From: UBA2112 sp964596695
GTDB lineage: Bacteria > Patescibacteriota > Saccharimonadia > Saccharimonadales > Saccharimonadaceae
NCBI GenBank assembly: GCA_964596695.1
Contig: CAZQVE010000007.1
Coordinates: 1-50,050 of the forward strand
Direction of reading: 5' to 3'
Length of the DNA stretch: 50,050 nt
In this document: positions 17,166 to 24,944 of the stretch, one piece after another
Numbering within the stretch: position 1 is the stretch's first letter
Layout of the letters: each line of letters starts with the position of its first letter
The notes under the pieces: model-generated
What the model saw: only the letters and a program-made list of their open reading frames with translations
What the model was told of the DNA's origin: nothing
Database searches by the model: none
Position numbers and translations under genes: made by a program

Positions 17166-17187
17166 AACACCTGTAATCTGCTAGGAT
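17159..17187 (+). promoter_or_regulatory. Promoter of the str operon (TTGTCA-N17-TAGGAT)
   Basis: TTGTCA (17159-17164), 17-bp spacer and extended -10 TGCTAGGAT precede rpsL, giving a leader of about 115 nt. It shares its -35 position with the divergent promoter. TACAAT at 17272-17277 could be a second -10 but lacks a well-placed -35. Confidence 0.6.
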
Positions 17188-17308
17188 AACAGGTGAGTTT
17201 CATCGTATTTGACCCTTCGCCCTACAGTGAAAGTTACGTACGATCCGCAAGGGATTGCTGACCCGGGCGGTTACAATAAGAAGTAAACAACAGGAGTATT
17301 TTTTATAC

Positions 17309-17722
17309 ATGCCTACCATTAACCAACTAGTGCGCAAGCCGCGTAAAATCGCAGCTAAGAAGTCCAAGTCTCCGGCACTTGGTCGTATTCACAATGCGCT
17401 CAAGACTCGCTACTATGAGCAAAACTCTCCGCTTAAGCGTGGTGTTTGCGTCAAAGTAACAACAAAGACCCCGAAAAAGCCTAACTCGGCTCTGCGTAAG
17501 GTCGCGCGTGTGCGCCTGACCAACGGTCACGAGGTTTGGGCTTACATCGGCGGCGAAGGTCACAACCTCCAGGAGCACGCCGTTGTGCTCGTACGCGGCG
17601 GTCGCATACCGGATCTTCCGGGTGTGCGTTATCACATCGTTCGTGGTGCTCTAGACCTTCAGGGCGTGAGCAAGCGCAAGCAAGGCCGCAGCAAGTACGG
17701 TGCGAAGAAGGAGGACAAGTAA
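17309..17722 (+). CDS. rpsL: 30S ribosomal protein S12
   Basis: The 137-residue S12 sits at the decoding centre. It keeps the streptomycin-region loops TPKKPNSALRKV and GVRYHIVRGALD. Compared with the 124-residue E. coli protein it carries about 13 extra residues before KRGVC (GRIHNALKTRYYEQ), as in many Gram-positive bacteria. The ATG at 17309 follows CAGGAG; upstream ORF extension has no ribosome site. Its TAA overlaps the ATG of a 69-residue ORF (TAATG), which in turn overlaps rpsG, so all three are translationally coupled. Confidence 0.97.
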   Translation: MPTINQLVRKPRKIAAKKSKSPALGRIHNALKTRYYEQNSPLKRGVCVKVTTKTPKKPNSALRKVARVRLTNGHEVWAYIGGEGHNLQEHAVVLVRGGRIPDLPGVRYHIVRGALDLQGVSKRKQGRSKYGAKKEDK

Positions 17723-17931
17723 TGGCTAGTCCTATCGAAGCTACCACCGGAACGTGCCTATACGGCGCATGTGACGCTTTTAATGAATTTGATGCAGGCA
17801 GGGGTTATACGATTGTCGAGGACGGTATCGAACTGGAATACCCATCAGAAGAAGGTGCCAAGGCTATGAACGAGTGCCTGGCAACCGCAGGTTGCTTTTT
17901 AGCTGCAAATGAAGAGGAGGATGTAGAATAA
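17722..17931 (+). CDS. 69-aa acidic ORF coupled between rpsL and rpsG, unknown
   Basis: This small ORF fills the rpsL-rpsG gap exactly. It starts on the last base of the rpsL stop and ends on the first base of the rpsG start (TAATG on both sides). The 69-residue product is strongly acidic with four cysteines (12, 17, 52, 58) and no transmembrane segment. I do not recognise it. The double overlap and stop-free frame argue for real translation at ribosomal-protein levels. It may be a lineage-specific ribosome-associated or assembly protein, which is inference. AGGAGG near the 3' end also serves rpsG. Confidence 0.75.
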   Translation: MASPIEATTGTCLYGACDAFNEFDAGRGYTIVEDGIELEYPSEEGAKAMNECLATAGCFLAANEEEDVE

Positions 17932-18407
17932 TGCCTCGTAAAGTCACTAAGAAGCTCCAGCGCGAGCTTAAACCAGACCGCAAGTACCAGTCTGTACTCG
18001 TACAGCGCCTCATCAACAAGTCTATGCTCGATGGCAAGAAACTTGTCGCTGAGCGTGCTGTGTACAGCGCGCTTGAACAAGCCGCCAAAAAGCTTGACAG
18101 TGAAGAGCCATTGGAAGTGTTTGAGAAAGCTCTCAAGAACGTATCCCCGAACTTCGAGGTCAAATCTCGTCGTGTCGGTGGTGCGAACTACCAGATTCCT
18201 TTTGCTATCCAGGGTCATCGTCAACTGCACTTCGCATTTAGCTGGCTCGTCCAGTCTGCACGCGCACGCAGCGGCATGCCATACGAGAAACGCCTCGCCG
18301 CTGAGATCGTTGATGCGTATAACGAAGCCGGTGCTGCTTTCAAGAAGAAGGAAGACACGCATAAGATGGCAGAGGCGAACCGCGCCTTTGCACACTTCGC
18401 TCGTTAA
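17931..18407 (+). CDS. rpsG: 30S ribosomal protein S7
   Basis: The 158-residue primary rRNA-binding protein organises the 3' domain (head) of 16S rRNA near the E site. Family features are MPRKV at the start, the conserved loops GKKLVAERAVY and SRRVGGANYQIP, and the C-terminal helix region MAEANRAFAHFAR. The start overlaps the preceding small ORF by one base, with AGAGGAGG upstream. In this genome fusA and tuf are not directly downstream; a terminator ends the unit here. Confidence 0.97.
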   Translation: MPRKVTKKLQRELKPDRKYQSVLVQRLINKSMLDGKKLVAERAVYSALEQAAKKLDSEEPLEVFEKALKNVSPNFEVKSRRVGGANYQIPFAIQGHRQLHFAFSWLVQSARARSGMPYEKRLAAEIVDAYNEAGAAFKKKEDTHKMAEANRAFAHFAR

Positions 18408-18478
18408 ACACCTTCCGTACGCAGCGTAGTAGGTTGATGCGCCTTTCCGCGAAACCGCTGACAACCGTAGCGAGTATC

Positions 18479-18506
18479 AAGATCTCCGTTCTTTAGCGGA
18501 GATCTT
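18479..18506 (+). terminator. Terminator of the str operon
   Basis: AAGATCTCCG and CGGAGATCTT form a perfect 10-bp stem followed by TTGTTTTAT. The -10 of the next gene begins only 9 nt further on. Confidence 0.9.
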
Positions 18507-18514
18507 GTTTTATG

Positions 18515-18520
18515 TATAAT
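18515..18520 (+). promoter_or_regulatory. -10 box of the DUF1801-like gene
   Basis: A perfect TATAAT is followed by GAAACT and the ATG at 18527, a 6-nt gap that implies a leaderless transcript. An ATG at 18512 overlaps this box and is not a likely start. Confidence 0.6.
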
Positions 18521-18526
18521 GAAACT

Positions 18527-18925
18527 ATGAGTGATGATGTATCGGCCTCTCGACAAATAGACGACATAATCAAAATACAAGGTGGTTGGAAGGGCGAGAT
18601 ACTTACGCAGCTACGTTCCGTGATTACGACAGCAGATCCTCGTGTCGTCGAAGCGGTGAAATGGAAAACGCCCTCTCGACCTGAGGGATTGCCGGTCTGG
18701 GAATACGATGGCATGTTGTGCTTCGCCGAAATATGGAAAGATAACGTCAAGCTATTGTTTGCCAAAGGGGCGTATCTGAAGGACTCGGCCAAACTCTTCA
18801 ATGCACGTCTTGAGAGCACTGATATTCGTGCTATTGAATTTCATGACGGCGACATAGTAGACGACACAGCTCTTACGGCGCTTATACGTGAGGCGGTAGA
18901 GTTTAATCAGTCAAAGTCACGTTAA
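18527..18925 (+). CDS. DUF1801-like (YdhG/YjbR-type fold) protein
   Basis: The 132-residue soluble protein has features typical of DUF1801 domains: EAVKWKTPSRP, then VWEYDGMLCFAEIWKDNVKLLF and a glycine/lysine step (AKGAYLKDSAKLFN). These small cytosolic proteins have no established biochemical role. The start was set by the -10 box 6 nt upstream. Its 3' end overlaps the convergent hpt gene by 4 nt. Confidence 0.75.
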   Translation: MSDDVSASRQIDDIIKIQGGWKGEILTQLRSVITTADPRVVEAVKWKTPSRPEGLPVWEYDGMLCFAEIWKDNVKLLFAKGAYLKDSAKLFNARLESTDIRAIEFHDGDIVDDTALTALIREAVEFNQSKSR

Positions 18926-19473
18926 TCTGACGGCAAGACTTCGGCGATAGCATTGAGCCAACGATGATGCTCTTTGCCCGCCTGGGCATCGTCCATCCCC
19001 ATACCGACGAGCCAAGTGTCATCCAGGTCGAAACAGCAATAATCAGCGGCGATACCGTATTCACGCCGAGTATCTTTGCGCGCAAGGACGGCTAGCTTCA
19101 CGTTGGTAGCGCCACGAGACTCCATGTGAGCGGTCACGAAGTGCGCCGTGATGCCTTTGTCGAGAACATCGTCGATAATAACAACCGTTCGCCCTGAAAC
19201 GGACGTGTCGGGTGCGAGGTCGGTGACGATGTGTGGTTCGCCCGCCTGACGGCCAGTACCGTAGGTACTGACCATCATATAGTCCAGTTCGGGCTGAAAA
19301 TCGGGTGCATGACGGGTGATTGCAAACATCAACATGCTCGCAAAAGGCGCCGCGCCGCGCAATAGGGCAACGAACAGTGGTTTCTCGTCGGAGAGATCTT
19401 TAACGATGGATTCGGCCATCGTGTCAATATGGTCACGAACTTCGTTTGCCGGGGCGAGAGTTTTGTATTTCAT
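18922..19473 (-). CDS. hpt: Hypoxanthine phosphoribosyltransferase
   Basis: The 183-residue type I phosphoribosyltransferase salvages hypoxanthine or guanine with PRPP. The 13-residue PRPP loop is clear (VVIIDDVLDKGITA, residues about 104-117). An N-terminal LRGAA segment and the C-terminal region near DDTWLVGMGMDD, matching the purine-contacting hood, are present. Salvage fits a reduced genome that may lack purine synthesis; that part is inference. The ATG at 19473 is 20 nt after the upstream DUF202-like gene on the same strand, so they probably share a transcript. The weak AGGA site suggests low expression. Confidence 0.93.
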   Translation of the reverse strand: MKYKTLAPANEVRDHIDTMAESIVKDLSDEKPLFVALLRGAAPFASMLMFAITRHAPDFQPELDYMMVSTYGTGRQAGEPHIVTDLAPDTSVSGRTVVIIDDVLDKGITAHFVTAHMESRGATNVKLAVLARKDTRREYGIAADYCCFDLDDTWLVGMGMDDAQAGKEHHRWLNAIAEVLPSD

Positions 19474-19493
19474 AGTAGTATTAATCCTGTAAT

Positions 19494-19838
19494 CTAACGA
19501 AAAATTGTTATCTGCGCGACGGCTAAAATAACGGCGATCGCGACGATACCGTAAACTTGCAATACGGGAACGATGCCGGAGGGTGGTAGATGTCCTTCGC
19601 GAATACTCTTGTCCGCGGTGCGGTAGCGGTTGTAGCCAATAAGTGCGACGACGATACCGAGTACCAAGACGGCAATACCAAGGAAGGGGCTGTGTTGGTG
19701 TAATGCTGCCAGAGCGATGCCGCCAGCCTGGATAGCGAGGCTGGTACGGATCCATGCGAGGAGTGTTCGTTCATTTGACAATAGAAATCGAACGTCGGTA
19801 TCCAACTCTTCGTTCTTGCTTATCTTTACCATAACCAT
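19494..19838 (-). CDS. DUF202 (YidH-like) membrane protein
   Basis: The 114-residue protein has the DUF202 hallmark DVRFLLSNERTLLAWIRTSL at residues 15-34. Three hydrophobic helices follow (about 30-52, 54-72, 90-112). Family members are small inner-membrane proteins without proven function. Two ATGs (19838 and 19832) lie after a -10-like TATACT, and either could be used. It is divergent from yajQ across about 50 bp and probably co-transcribed with hpt. Confidence 0.85.
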   Translation of the reverse strand: MVMVKISKNEELDTDVRFLLSNERTLLAWIRTSLAIQAGGIALAALHQHSPFLGIAVLVLGIVVALIGYNRYRTADKSIREGHLPPSGIVPVLQVYGIVAIAVILAVAQITIFR

Positions 19839-19873
19839 AGTTTACCATGGAGTATATTTTCGAGACAGGAGGC

Positions 19874-19882
19874 TGCTATACT
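19874..19882 (+). promoter_or_regulatory. Extended -10 of yajQ
   Basis: TGCTATACT is followed by GGATAC and the yajQ ATG. The 6-nt gap suggests a leaderless transcript and fixes the start at 19889 rather than the upstream in-frame ATG. Confidence 0.6.
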
Positions 19883-19888
19883 GGATAC

Positions 19889-20383
19889 ATGGCTACATTT
19901 TCATTTGATATTGTCTCGGAATACGACAAGGCCGAGATGAACAATGTTCACGCGCAAGTCGAGCGTGAGATTTCCAATCGTTACGACTTCAAGGGAACAC
20001 CTGCCGGTGTAGAATGGCTGGGCGACAAAAAAGGTTTTATAGTCACCGGTAGCAACGAATGGCAAGTGGATGCCGTTATTGATATTATTCGTAAAAAACT
20101 CGCCGTGCGTGAAGTGAGCAGCAAAGTACTCGACCTATCGAAACCTGTCGCGGAAAGTAATATGAAGGCCACCAAGGAAGTTCCCTTCGTCGAAGGTCTC
20201 GACCAAGACAAGGCGAAGCGCATAACGAAACTACTCAAAGAGCGATTTCCCAAGGTAAAGACACAGATTCAGGGTGAATCCGTTCGTGTGACGAGTGGCA
20301 GTAAGGATGAGCTACAAGCTGTCATGGCGGCCGTACGAGCAGCTGACCTCGACTTCGTAACGAACTTCACGAATTATAGATAA
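19889..20383 (+). CDS. yajQ: YajQ-family nucleotide-binding protein (DUF520)
   Basis: The 164-residue protein begins MATFSFDIVSEYD and has the family block EREISNRYDFKGT near residues 27-39. Its two ferredoxin-like halves end in RAADLDFVTNFTNYR. YajQ proteins bind nucleotides, and in some species cyclic-di-GMP. Their general role is unclear. The start was chosen from the extended -10 six bases upstream. Its 3' end overlaps the convergent PAP2 gene by 10 nt. Confidence 0.92.
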   Translation: MATFSFDIVSEYDKAEMNNVHAQVEREISNRYDFKGTPAGVEWLGDKKGFIVTGSNEWQVDAVIDIIRKKLAVREVSSKVLDLSKPVAESNMKATKEVPFVEGLDQDKAKRITKLLKERFPKVKTQIQGESVRVTSGSKDELQAVMAAVRAADLDFVTNFTNYR

Positions 20384-20901
20384 AAATTAGTGAATATAAA
20401 CCATAGTCCGACAGTGCCGATAATCCAGCCGCCGATAACGTCACTGGCATAGTGGGCGCCTAGATAAACGCGAGACAGTCCAATCATAAAGCAGCCGACA
20501 AGCGCCATAGTAACGGCGCCGACGAGTAACGCTGGCCAACGGTTGCCAATGATGAGCGCCGCCATTACGAAACTGACAAGTGACCCGGCGGCATGACCGC
20601 TGGGAAAGCTGAATGTCTTGATAAACATTTTTTTGGAATAATCCGTGATTGGGCGATGTCTACGTAAGAGCAGTTTTAGCAGGCCGCCGATCGCGATAGT
20701 GACAAACGCAATAACGCCGGCCGTCTCGTAGATCGGCTTATTGAGCGCGAACCCGTAACCAAACACCACAGCGGCTGCGCCAACGGTAAAGGGCGGCTCG
20801 CCGAGCCAGGTAAAGACGAGCATAATCGGGTGTACCCAGCGAGGAAACTTCGTCATCCAGCGGCCGATAGTTCTGTCGAACGCATGGATTATTCTTCTCA
20901 T
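20374..20901 (-). CDS. PAP2-family membrane phosphatase
   Basis: The 175-residue integral membrane protein carries all three acid-phosphatase signatures: KLLLRRHRP, SFPSGHA, and SRVYLGAHYASDVIGG with catalytic His and Asp. The family dephosphorylates lipid phosphates such as phosphatidic acid or undecaprenyl pyrophosphate on the outer face of the membrane. A role in lipid-carrier recycling for the cell wall is plausible but not shown. Its ATG overlaps the stop of the upstream membrane gene (ATGA), so the two are coupled. Confidence 0.92.
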   Translation of the reverse strand: MRRIIHAFDRTIGRWMTKFPRWVHPIMLVFTWLGEPPFTVGAAAVVFGYGFALNKPIYETAGVIAFVTIAIGGLLKLLLRRHRPITDYSKKMFIKTFSFPSGHAAGSLVSFVMAALIIGNRWPALLVGAVTMALVGCFMIGLSRVYLGAHYASDVIGGWIIGTVGLWFIFTNFYL

Positions 20902-21635
20902 GAGCGGCGCTTTTTAGTCGGAGCAGACTTTTTCTTGCTACGGACAGTAGGTGCTTTCGTGAGCGGCAGTACACGTCCTACCAGTATAGCGGCCAAGATG
21001 AACGCGAAACCACACATTATAGAAGGAATAGCGGCGATCGTTGAAGGGTCAACCATATTGACGAATGTTGTTGGAACGATAAAGGCTCCGTAACCGATTA
21101 CCGTCCAGCGTAACGCACTCGCAACCTTAGGGGTTTTGTCGGCCCACACGGCCGCGCAGCCAATCGTAACTAATAGCCAACCGTAGTAGTACACGCCATA
21201 GAGGAGCGCGCCAGCGCCATGAACATCAAAAATCGCATAGTTCGGGGCACACTCCCGCGCAATGACCGAGCCGCTTGCAGCCAGGAAGTACAGGACATAT
21301 GCGAGAGCGGTCCCGTAAGCAAGGAAAATCAATGGCTTAGCGTCCTTTTTAGCGATCGTCGCGACAAGGTGCAGGCCAAGCGCAGGAAGGAGCGTTATAG
21401 CCACATAACCAGTCTTCGCCCATTCGATATGGCCAAGCCCCAGCCCGCCGCATATCATGTACTCAGCTAATTGGAAGGTGCCCAAACATACCAAAATAGC
21501 GAATACGAGGCGTGAAATAGCTGATGACTTATAGCGCCAAGCTACATAAATTGCTAAACCAAATTCGAGCACGAGGGTCGCCAGCATTACCGGAGGCGAA
21601 AAACACATCATTTTGTTTCCATATTTTTTATACAT
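20898..21635 (-). CDS. Seven-helix membrane protein (MCFSP-type, DUF6629-like)
   Basis: A start at 21635 gives 245 residues beginning MYKKYGNKMMCFSPP. A start at the later MMCFS is also possible. The MCFS opening and the seven or so hydrophobic helices recall a family of uncharacterised bacterial membrane proteins (DUF6629), but I cannot confirm membership. The tail is very basic (RSKKKSAPTKKRRS), fitting a cytosolic C-terminus. A TATACT lies 11 nt upstream of the first start. It is translationally coupled to the PAP2 phosphatase, suggesting a shared envelope role. Confidence 0.7.
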   Translation of the reverse strand: MYKKYGNKMMCFSPPVMLATLVLEFGLAIYVAWRYKSSAISRLVFAILVCLGTFQLAEYMICGGLGLGHIEWAKTGYVAITLLPALGLHLVATIAKKDAKPLIFLAYGTALAYVLYFLAASGSVIARECAPNYAIFDVHGAGALLYGVYYYGWLLVTIGCAAVWADKTPKVASALRWTVIGYGAFIVPTTFVNMVDPSTIAAIPSIMCGFAFILAAILVGRVLPLTKAPTVRSKKKSAPTKKRRS

Positions 21636-21705
21636 AACTGCCTTGCAGTATAACATAATCCATAAGCTTGTATTAAACAATGGAGAGTGATATAGATAGA
21701 ATCCA

Positions 21706-22632
21706 ATGAGTTCAGAGGCGGATTTTTTTAATTCAGGGGGAGAAGACCCTGCGTATGAGGAGTTGTTCAGTCAGGAGCAACTTGATCAAGAGTGGGCTGA
21801 TTTTAATGCGCGCATAGCAGACGACGAGTCTCAACAGGAGGGTGACGGACTGGAGCGTGAGATGAAGGAGACTACTCTCGATTGGAAGCTGTATGACCAG
21901 CTGGACGAGAGAGATATGCCGCGATTGATCGACGAGGATGAGGCGGGAGAGGCCACGCGTCGCACCGCCTATATCGAGCGGTTCTACCAAAACGCCTTGG
22001 CTGACATCTCTTGGATGAGACAAGATTCCGAGGGGACGGATACGTTGCCGTATTTGGATAAAGCCCTGATGGGCGTCGTGGCATATGTACGCGAGAGTCG
22101 CGTCCAGCGAATCATCGTGTCACGAGCGGTCGGCTTGCTCCATGATGAGATGAACGGCAATTCCGACCAGGTAGCGGCTCAAAAGAAGGCCACTCAGGCG
22201 GAACTACGCGTTCACTATAAATTGTCGTTTGATGATCCGTGGATGCAGTTCTTTGACGAAGTCACTCCCGGTTGTGGCATCATTAGTCTCAGCCATCCGG
22301 CCGATAAGCCGTACATCGAAGCCGCGGAGGCTGGCTTGGAAAAGTTCGACGAAGACAACTACAAGGAGCTGCTGGTGCTTGAAACGATTATCGATCTGGC
22401 GACCCACGACAAGCAACCCGATTTTTGGGGCAATACGTCGAAAGTTGCCCGCGTGTTGGCCGCCATAGCCAAGCTTCGTACGATTGTAACTGCCGACAGT
22501 GGGGACGAGTATGGTGCCGAGGCGCGCCGCAACCAAGAACTGTGGCATTATGGCTACACGTCTGATCTAGACAAAGGTGTACTGCGCGAAATCATTGAGT
22601 ACCTTGAATTGTCAGACGCGGTTGAGACCTAG
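21706..22632 (+). CDS. Acidic soluble protein, unknown function
   Basis: The 308-residue protein is not recognised. It is highly acidic in the first 90 residues (for example LFSQEQLDQEWADF) and then mostly helical, with no signal peptide, membrane segment or catalytic motif that I can see. TATAGA ends 9 nt before the ATG and there is no Shine-Dalgarno sequence, so it may be nearly leaderless. It stands between divergent membrane genes and fusA. Codon usage resembles its neighbours, so it is probably native. Confidence 0.75.
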   Translation: MSSEADFFNSGGEDPAYEELFSQEQLDQEWADFNARIADDESQQEGDGLEREMKETTLDWKLYDQLDERDMPRLIDEDEAGEATRRTAYIERFYQNALADISWMRQDSEGTDTLPYLDKALMGVVAYVRESRVQRIIVSRAVGLLHDEMNGNSDQVAAQKKATQAELRVHYKLSFDDPWMQFFDEVTPGCGIISLSHPADKPYIEAAEAGLEKFDEDNYKELLVLETIIDLATHDKQPDFWGNTSKVARVLAAIAKLRTIVTADSGDEYGAEARRNQELWHYGYTSDLDKGVLREIIEYLELSDAVET

Positions 22633-22668
22633 CGGTTACACGAGATACTAGCTAAACAGAGGTTTATC

Positions 22669-22677
22669 TGCTATAAT
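22669..22677 (+). promoter_or_regulatory. Extended -10 of fusA
   Basis: TGCTATAAT is a strong extended -10 about 82 nt before the fusA ATG. The AT-rich leader (TATTTTAGGCCGTTTTTTATGG) contains no hairpin I would trust. AGAGGA sits 13-18 nt before the start, a loose Shine-Dalgarno site. Confidence 0.6.
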
Positions 22678-22759
22678 TTTGCTAAAGCGCTATTTTAGGC
22701 CGTTTTTTATGGCAAAAAATAGCTAAATAATACGTAACTACAGAGGAATCTACAACGCT

Positions 22760-24844
22760 ATGGCACAAAAAACTGTCCCGCTGAAGGACTATCGTAATAT
22801 AGGTATTATCGCGCATATTGATGCCGGCAAGACTACCACAACCGAAGGCATCTTGTATCGTACTGGTTTGAGTCACAAGATCGGAGCCGTCCACGAAGGT
22901 GAAACGACAACCGACTGGATGGAGCAGGAGCGCGAACGCGGTATCACGATTACCTCTGCTGCTGTCACGGCATTCTGGAAAGACCATAAGATCAACATCA
23001 TCGACACCCCAGGTCACATCGACTTTACCGCTGAGGTGGAGCGTTCACTACGTGTGCTCGACGGCGCAGTTACCGTATTTGACGGTAAGATGGGCGTTGA
23101 AGCGCAGACGGAGACCGTATGGCGCCAGGCTAACAAGTACGGCGTGCCTCGTATCTGCTTTATTAACAAGATCAACCAGATTGGCGGTGATTTTTACAAA
23201 TCTCTTGACACTATCCATAACCGTCTGAGCAAGCACGCGCTGCCTATTCACTTGCCGATTGGCTTCGAAAAGGAGATCAACGGCGTTGTCGATCTCATTG
23301 ACATGAAGTCGTACACCTATGACGATTATTCTGATCACGAGCTCAAAGTTGGCGATGTCCCCGCGGATATGCTGGAAAAGGCCAAGAACGCCCGCAGTCT
23401 GCTCGTAGAGGCGGCTGTCGAGGCTGACGATGCGTTGTTCGAGAAGTATCTAGAGGAGGGAGAGGACGCTATTTCCGTCGAGGATCTTAAATCTTGCCTG
23501 CGTAAGCGCGTCCTGGCCGGTGACTTCTACCTCGTCACTGGTGGCGATGGTCGTGGTGTCATCGTTGAGAAGGTTCTTGACCTCGTTATCGACTACTTGC
23601 CAAGCCCGCTTGATGTCCCGGCAATTCAGGGTACTAACCCGAAAAGCGGCGACGTTATCGAGCGCCATCCTGACGACAGTGAGCCGTTAGCGGCACTGGC
23701 GTTCAAGATCGCAACCGACCCATTTGTTGGCCGACTTATCTTTGTCCGCGTCTATAGCGGTAAGCTCAGCGCCGGTTCGTATGTATTAAATACGACTACC
23801 GGTGAAAAGGAACGTGTCGGTCGCGTTGTCCGTATGCATGCCGACAAGCGCGAGGATATCGATGGTATTGGCGCCGGCGACATTGCGGCTGTCGTAGGTC
23901 TCAAGGGTACCTTTACCGGTCATACGCTCTCTGATGTTGCGCATCCTATCATGCTTGAAAGCATCACCTTCGCAGAACCACCTGTAAGCATTGCTGTCGA
24001 ACCGAAAACCAAAGCCGACCAGGAAAAGATGGGTATCGCTTTGCAGCGTCTGACCGAAGAAGATCCAACTTTCCGTGTTCATACCGACGAAGAGACGGGA
24101 CAGACAATCATGAGTGGCATGGGTGAGCTACACCTTGATATCTACATTGATCGCATGAAACGTGAATTTAATGTTGAGGCAAACATTGGTGAGCCACAAG
24201 TTGCCTTCCGCGAGACGATTCGCGGAACTGCCGAGGCACAAGGTAAGCACGCCAAGCAGACCGGTGGTCGTGGTCAATATGGTGACGTATGGATTCGTTT
24301 TGAGCCGACCGAGAGCGGCGAGGGCTTTGAGTGGGGCGACGAAATCAAGGGCGGTGTCGTGCCGCAGGAATACCGTGAGCCTGTCAGAAAGGGCGTTAAA
24401 GACACGCTTGACGGAGGCGTTATCGCCGGCTATCCGATGATTGGCGTCAAGGCGACGCTGTATGACGGAAGTTATCACGACGTTGACTCAAGTGAGCTTG
24501 CCTTCAATCTGGCTGGTGTTCTAGCGGTGAAAGAGGGTATTCCAAAGGCGAAACCCGTTCTTCTGGAGCCAGTCATGAAAGTCGAAGTCACGACACCTGA
24601 GGAGTTCATGGGTGACGTTATTGGTGACCTGAATAGTCGTCGTGGTCGTATCGAGGCTATGGAAGATCTACAGGGTGGCGCCAAGCTGGTTCGCGCCATG
24701 GTGCCTCTCGCCAGCATGTTCGGCTACACGAACGATGTTCGTTCGATGAGCCAGGGCCGTGCTGCTTCATCTATGGAGCTGGCAAGCTACGAGGAAGTTC
24801 CACCGAACGTCGCGCAAGAGATCATAGAGAAGAGAAAGAAATAG
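22760..24844 (+). CDS. fusA: Elongation factor G with unusual NKIN motif
   Basis: The 694-residue translocase GTPase moves tRNAs and mRNA through the ribosome. Its G1 motif is AHIDAGKTTTTEGIL, G2 lies in ERERGITIT, and G3 is DTPGHIDF. Domains II-V follow to ASYEEVPPNVAQEI at the end, with normal length. The G4 motif reads FINKINQIGGDF: the guanine-specificity Asp of NKxD is Asn. EF-Tu in this window keeps NKMD. All else looks functional, so this is probably a real lineage variant. fusA stands alone between its own promoter and terminator. Confidence 0.97.
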   Translation: MAQKTVPLKDYRNIGIIAHIDAGKTTTTEGILYRTGLSHKIGAVHEGETTTDWMEQERERGITITSAAVTAFWKDHKINIIDTPGHIDFTAEVERSLRVLDGAVTVFDGKMGVEAQTETVWRQANKYGVPRICFINKINQIGGDFYKSLDTIHNRLSKHALPIHLPIGFEKEINGVVDLIDMKSYTYDDYSDHELKVGDVPADMLEKAKNARSLLVEAAVEADDALFEKYLEEGEDAISVEDLKSCLRKRVLAGDFYLVTGGDGRGVIVEKVLDLVIDYLPSPLDVPAIQGTNPKSGDVIERHPDDSEPLAALAFKIATDPFVGRLIFVRVYSGKLSAGSYVLNTTTGEKERVGRVVRMHADKREDIDGIGAGDIAAVVGLKGTFTGHTLSDVAHPIMLESITFAEPPVSIAVEPKTKADQEKMGIALQRLTEEDPTFRVHTDEETGQTIMSGMGELHLDIYIDRMKREFNVEANIGEPQVAFRETIRGTAEAQGKHAKQTGGRGQYGDVWIRFEPTESGEGFEWGDEIKGGVVPQEYREPVRKGVKDTLDGGVIAGYPMIGVKATLYDGSYHDVDSSELAFNLAGVLAVKEGIPKAKPVLLEPVMKVEVTTPEEFMGDVIGDLNSRRGRIEAMEDLQGGAKLVRAMVPLASMFGYTNDVRSMSQGRAASSMELASYEEVPPNVAQEIIEKRKK

Positions 24845-24861
24845 TATCTGATCGATCAACG

Positions 24862-24892
24862 AAACGCCGCTTTCATACACGAAGCGGCGTTT
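24862..24892 (+). terminator. Terminator of fusA
   Basis: AAACGCCGCTT and AAGCGGCGTTT pair perfectly around a 9-nt loop, followed by TGATTTG after the T-rich arm end. Confidence 0.9.
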
Positions 24893-24900
24893 TGATTTGC

Positions 24901-24906
24901 TATACT
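24901..24906 (+). promoter_or_regulatory. -10 box of the antiporter gene
   Basis: TATACT lies 38 nt before the antiporter ATG, just beyond the fusA terminator. A weak AGGA is 11 nt before the start. Confidence 0.45.
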
Positions 24907-24944
24907 TGTAACAGTAATATGCTTATGAGTAGGATACCAAGCTA

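Noticed and set aside
18922..19755. Longer minus-strand frame extending hpt upstream by 94 residues
   Set aside because: The extra part overlaps the DUF202-like gene and has no HPRT homology; the ATG at 19473 fits the family.
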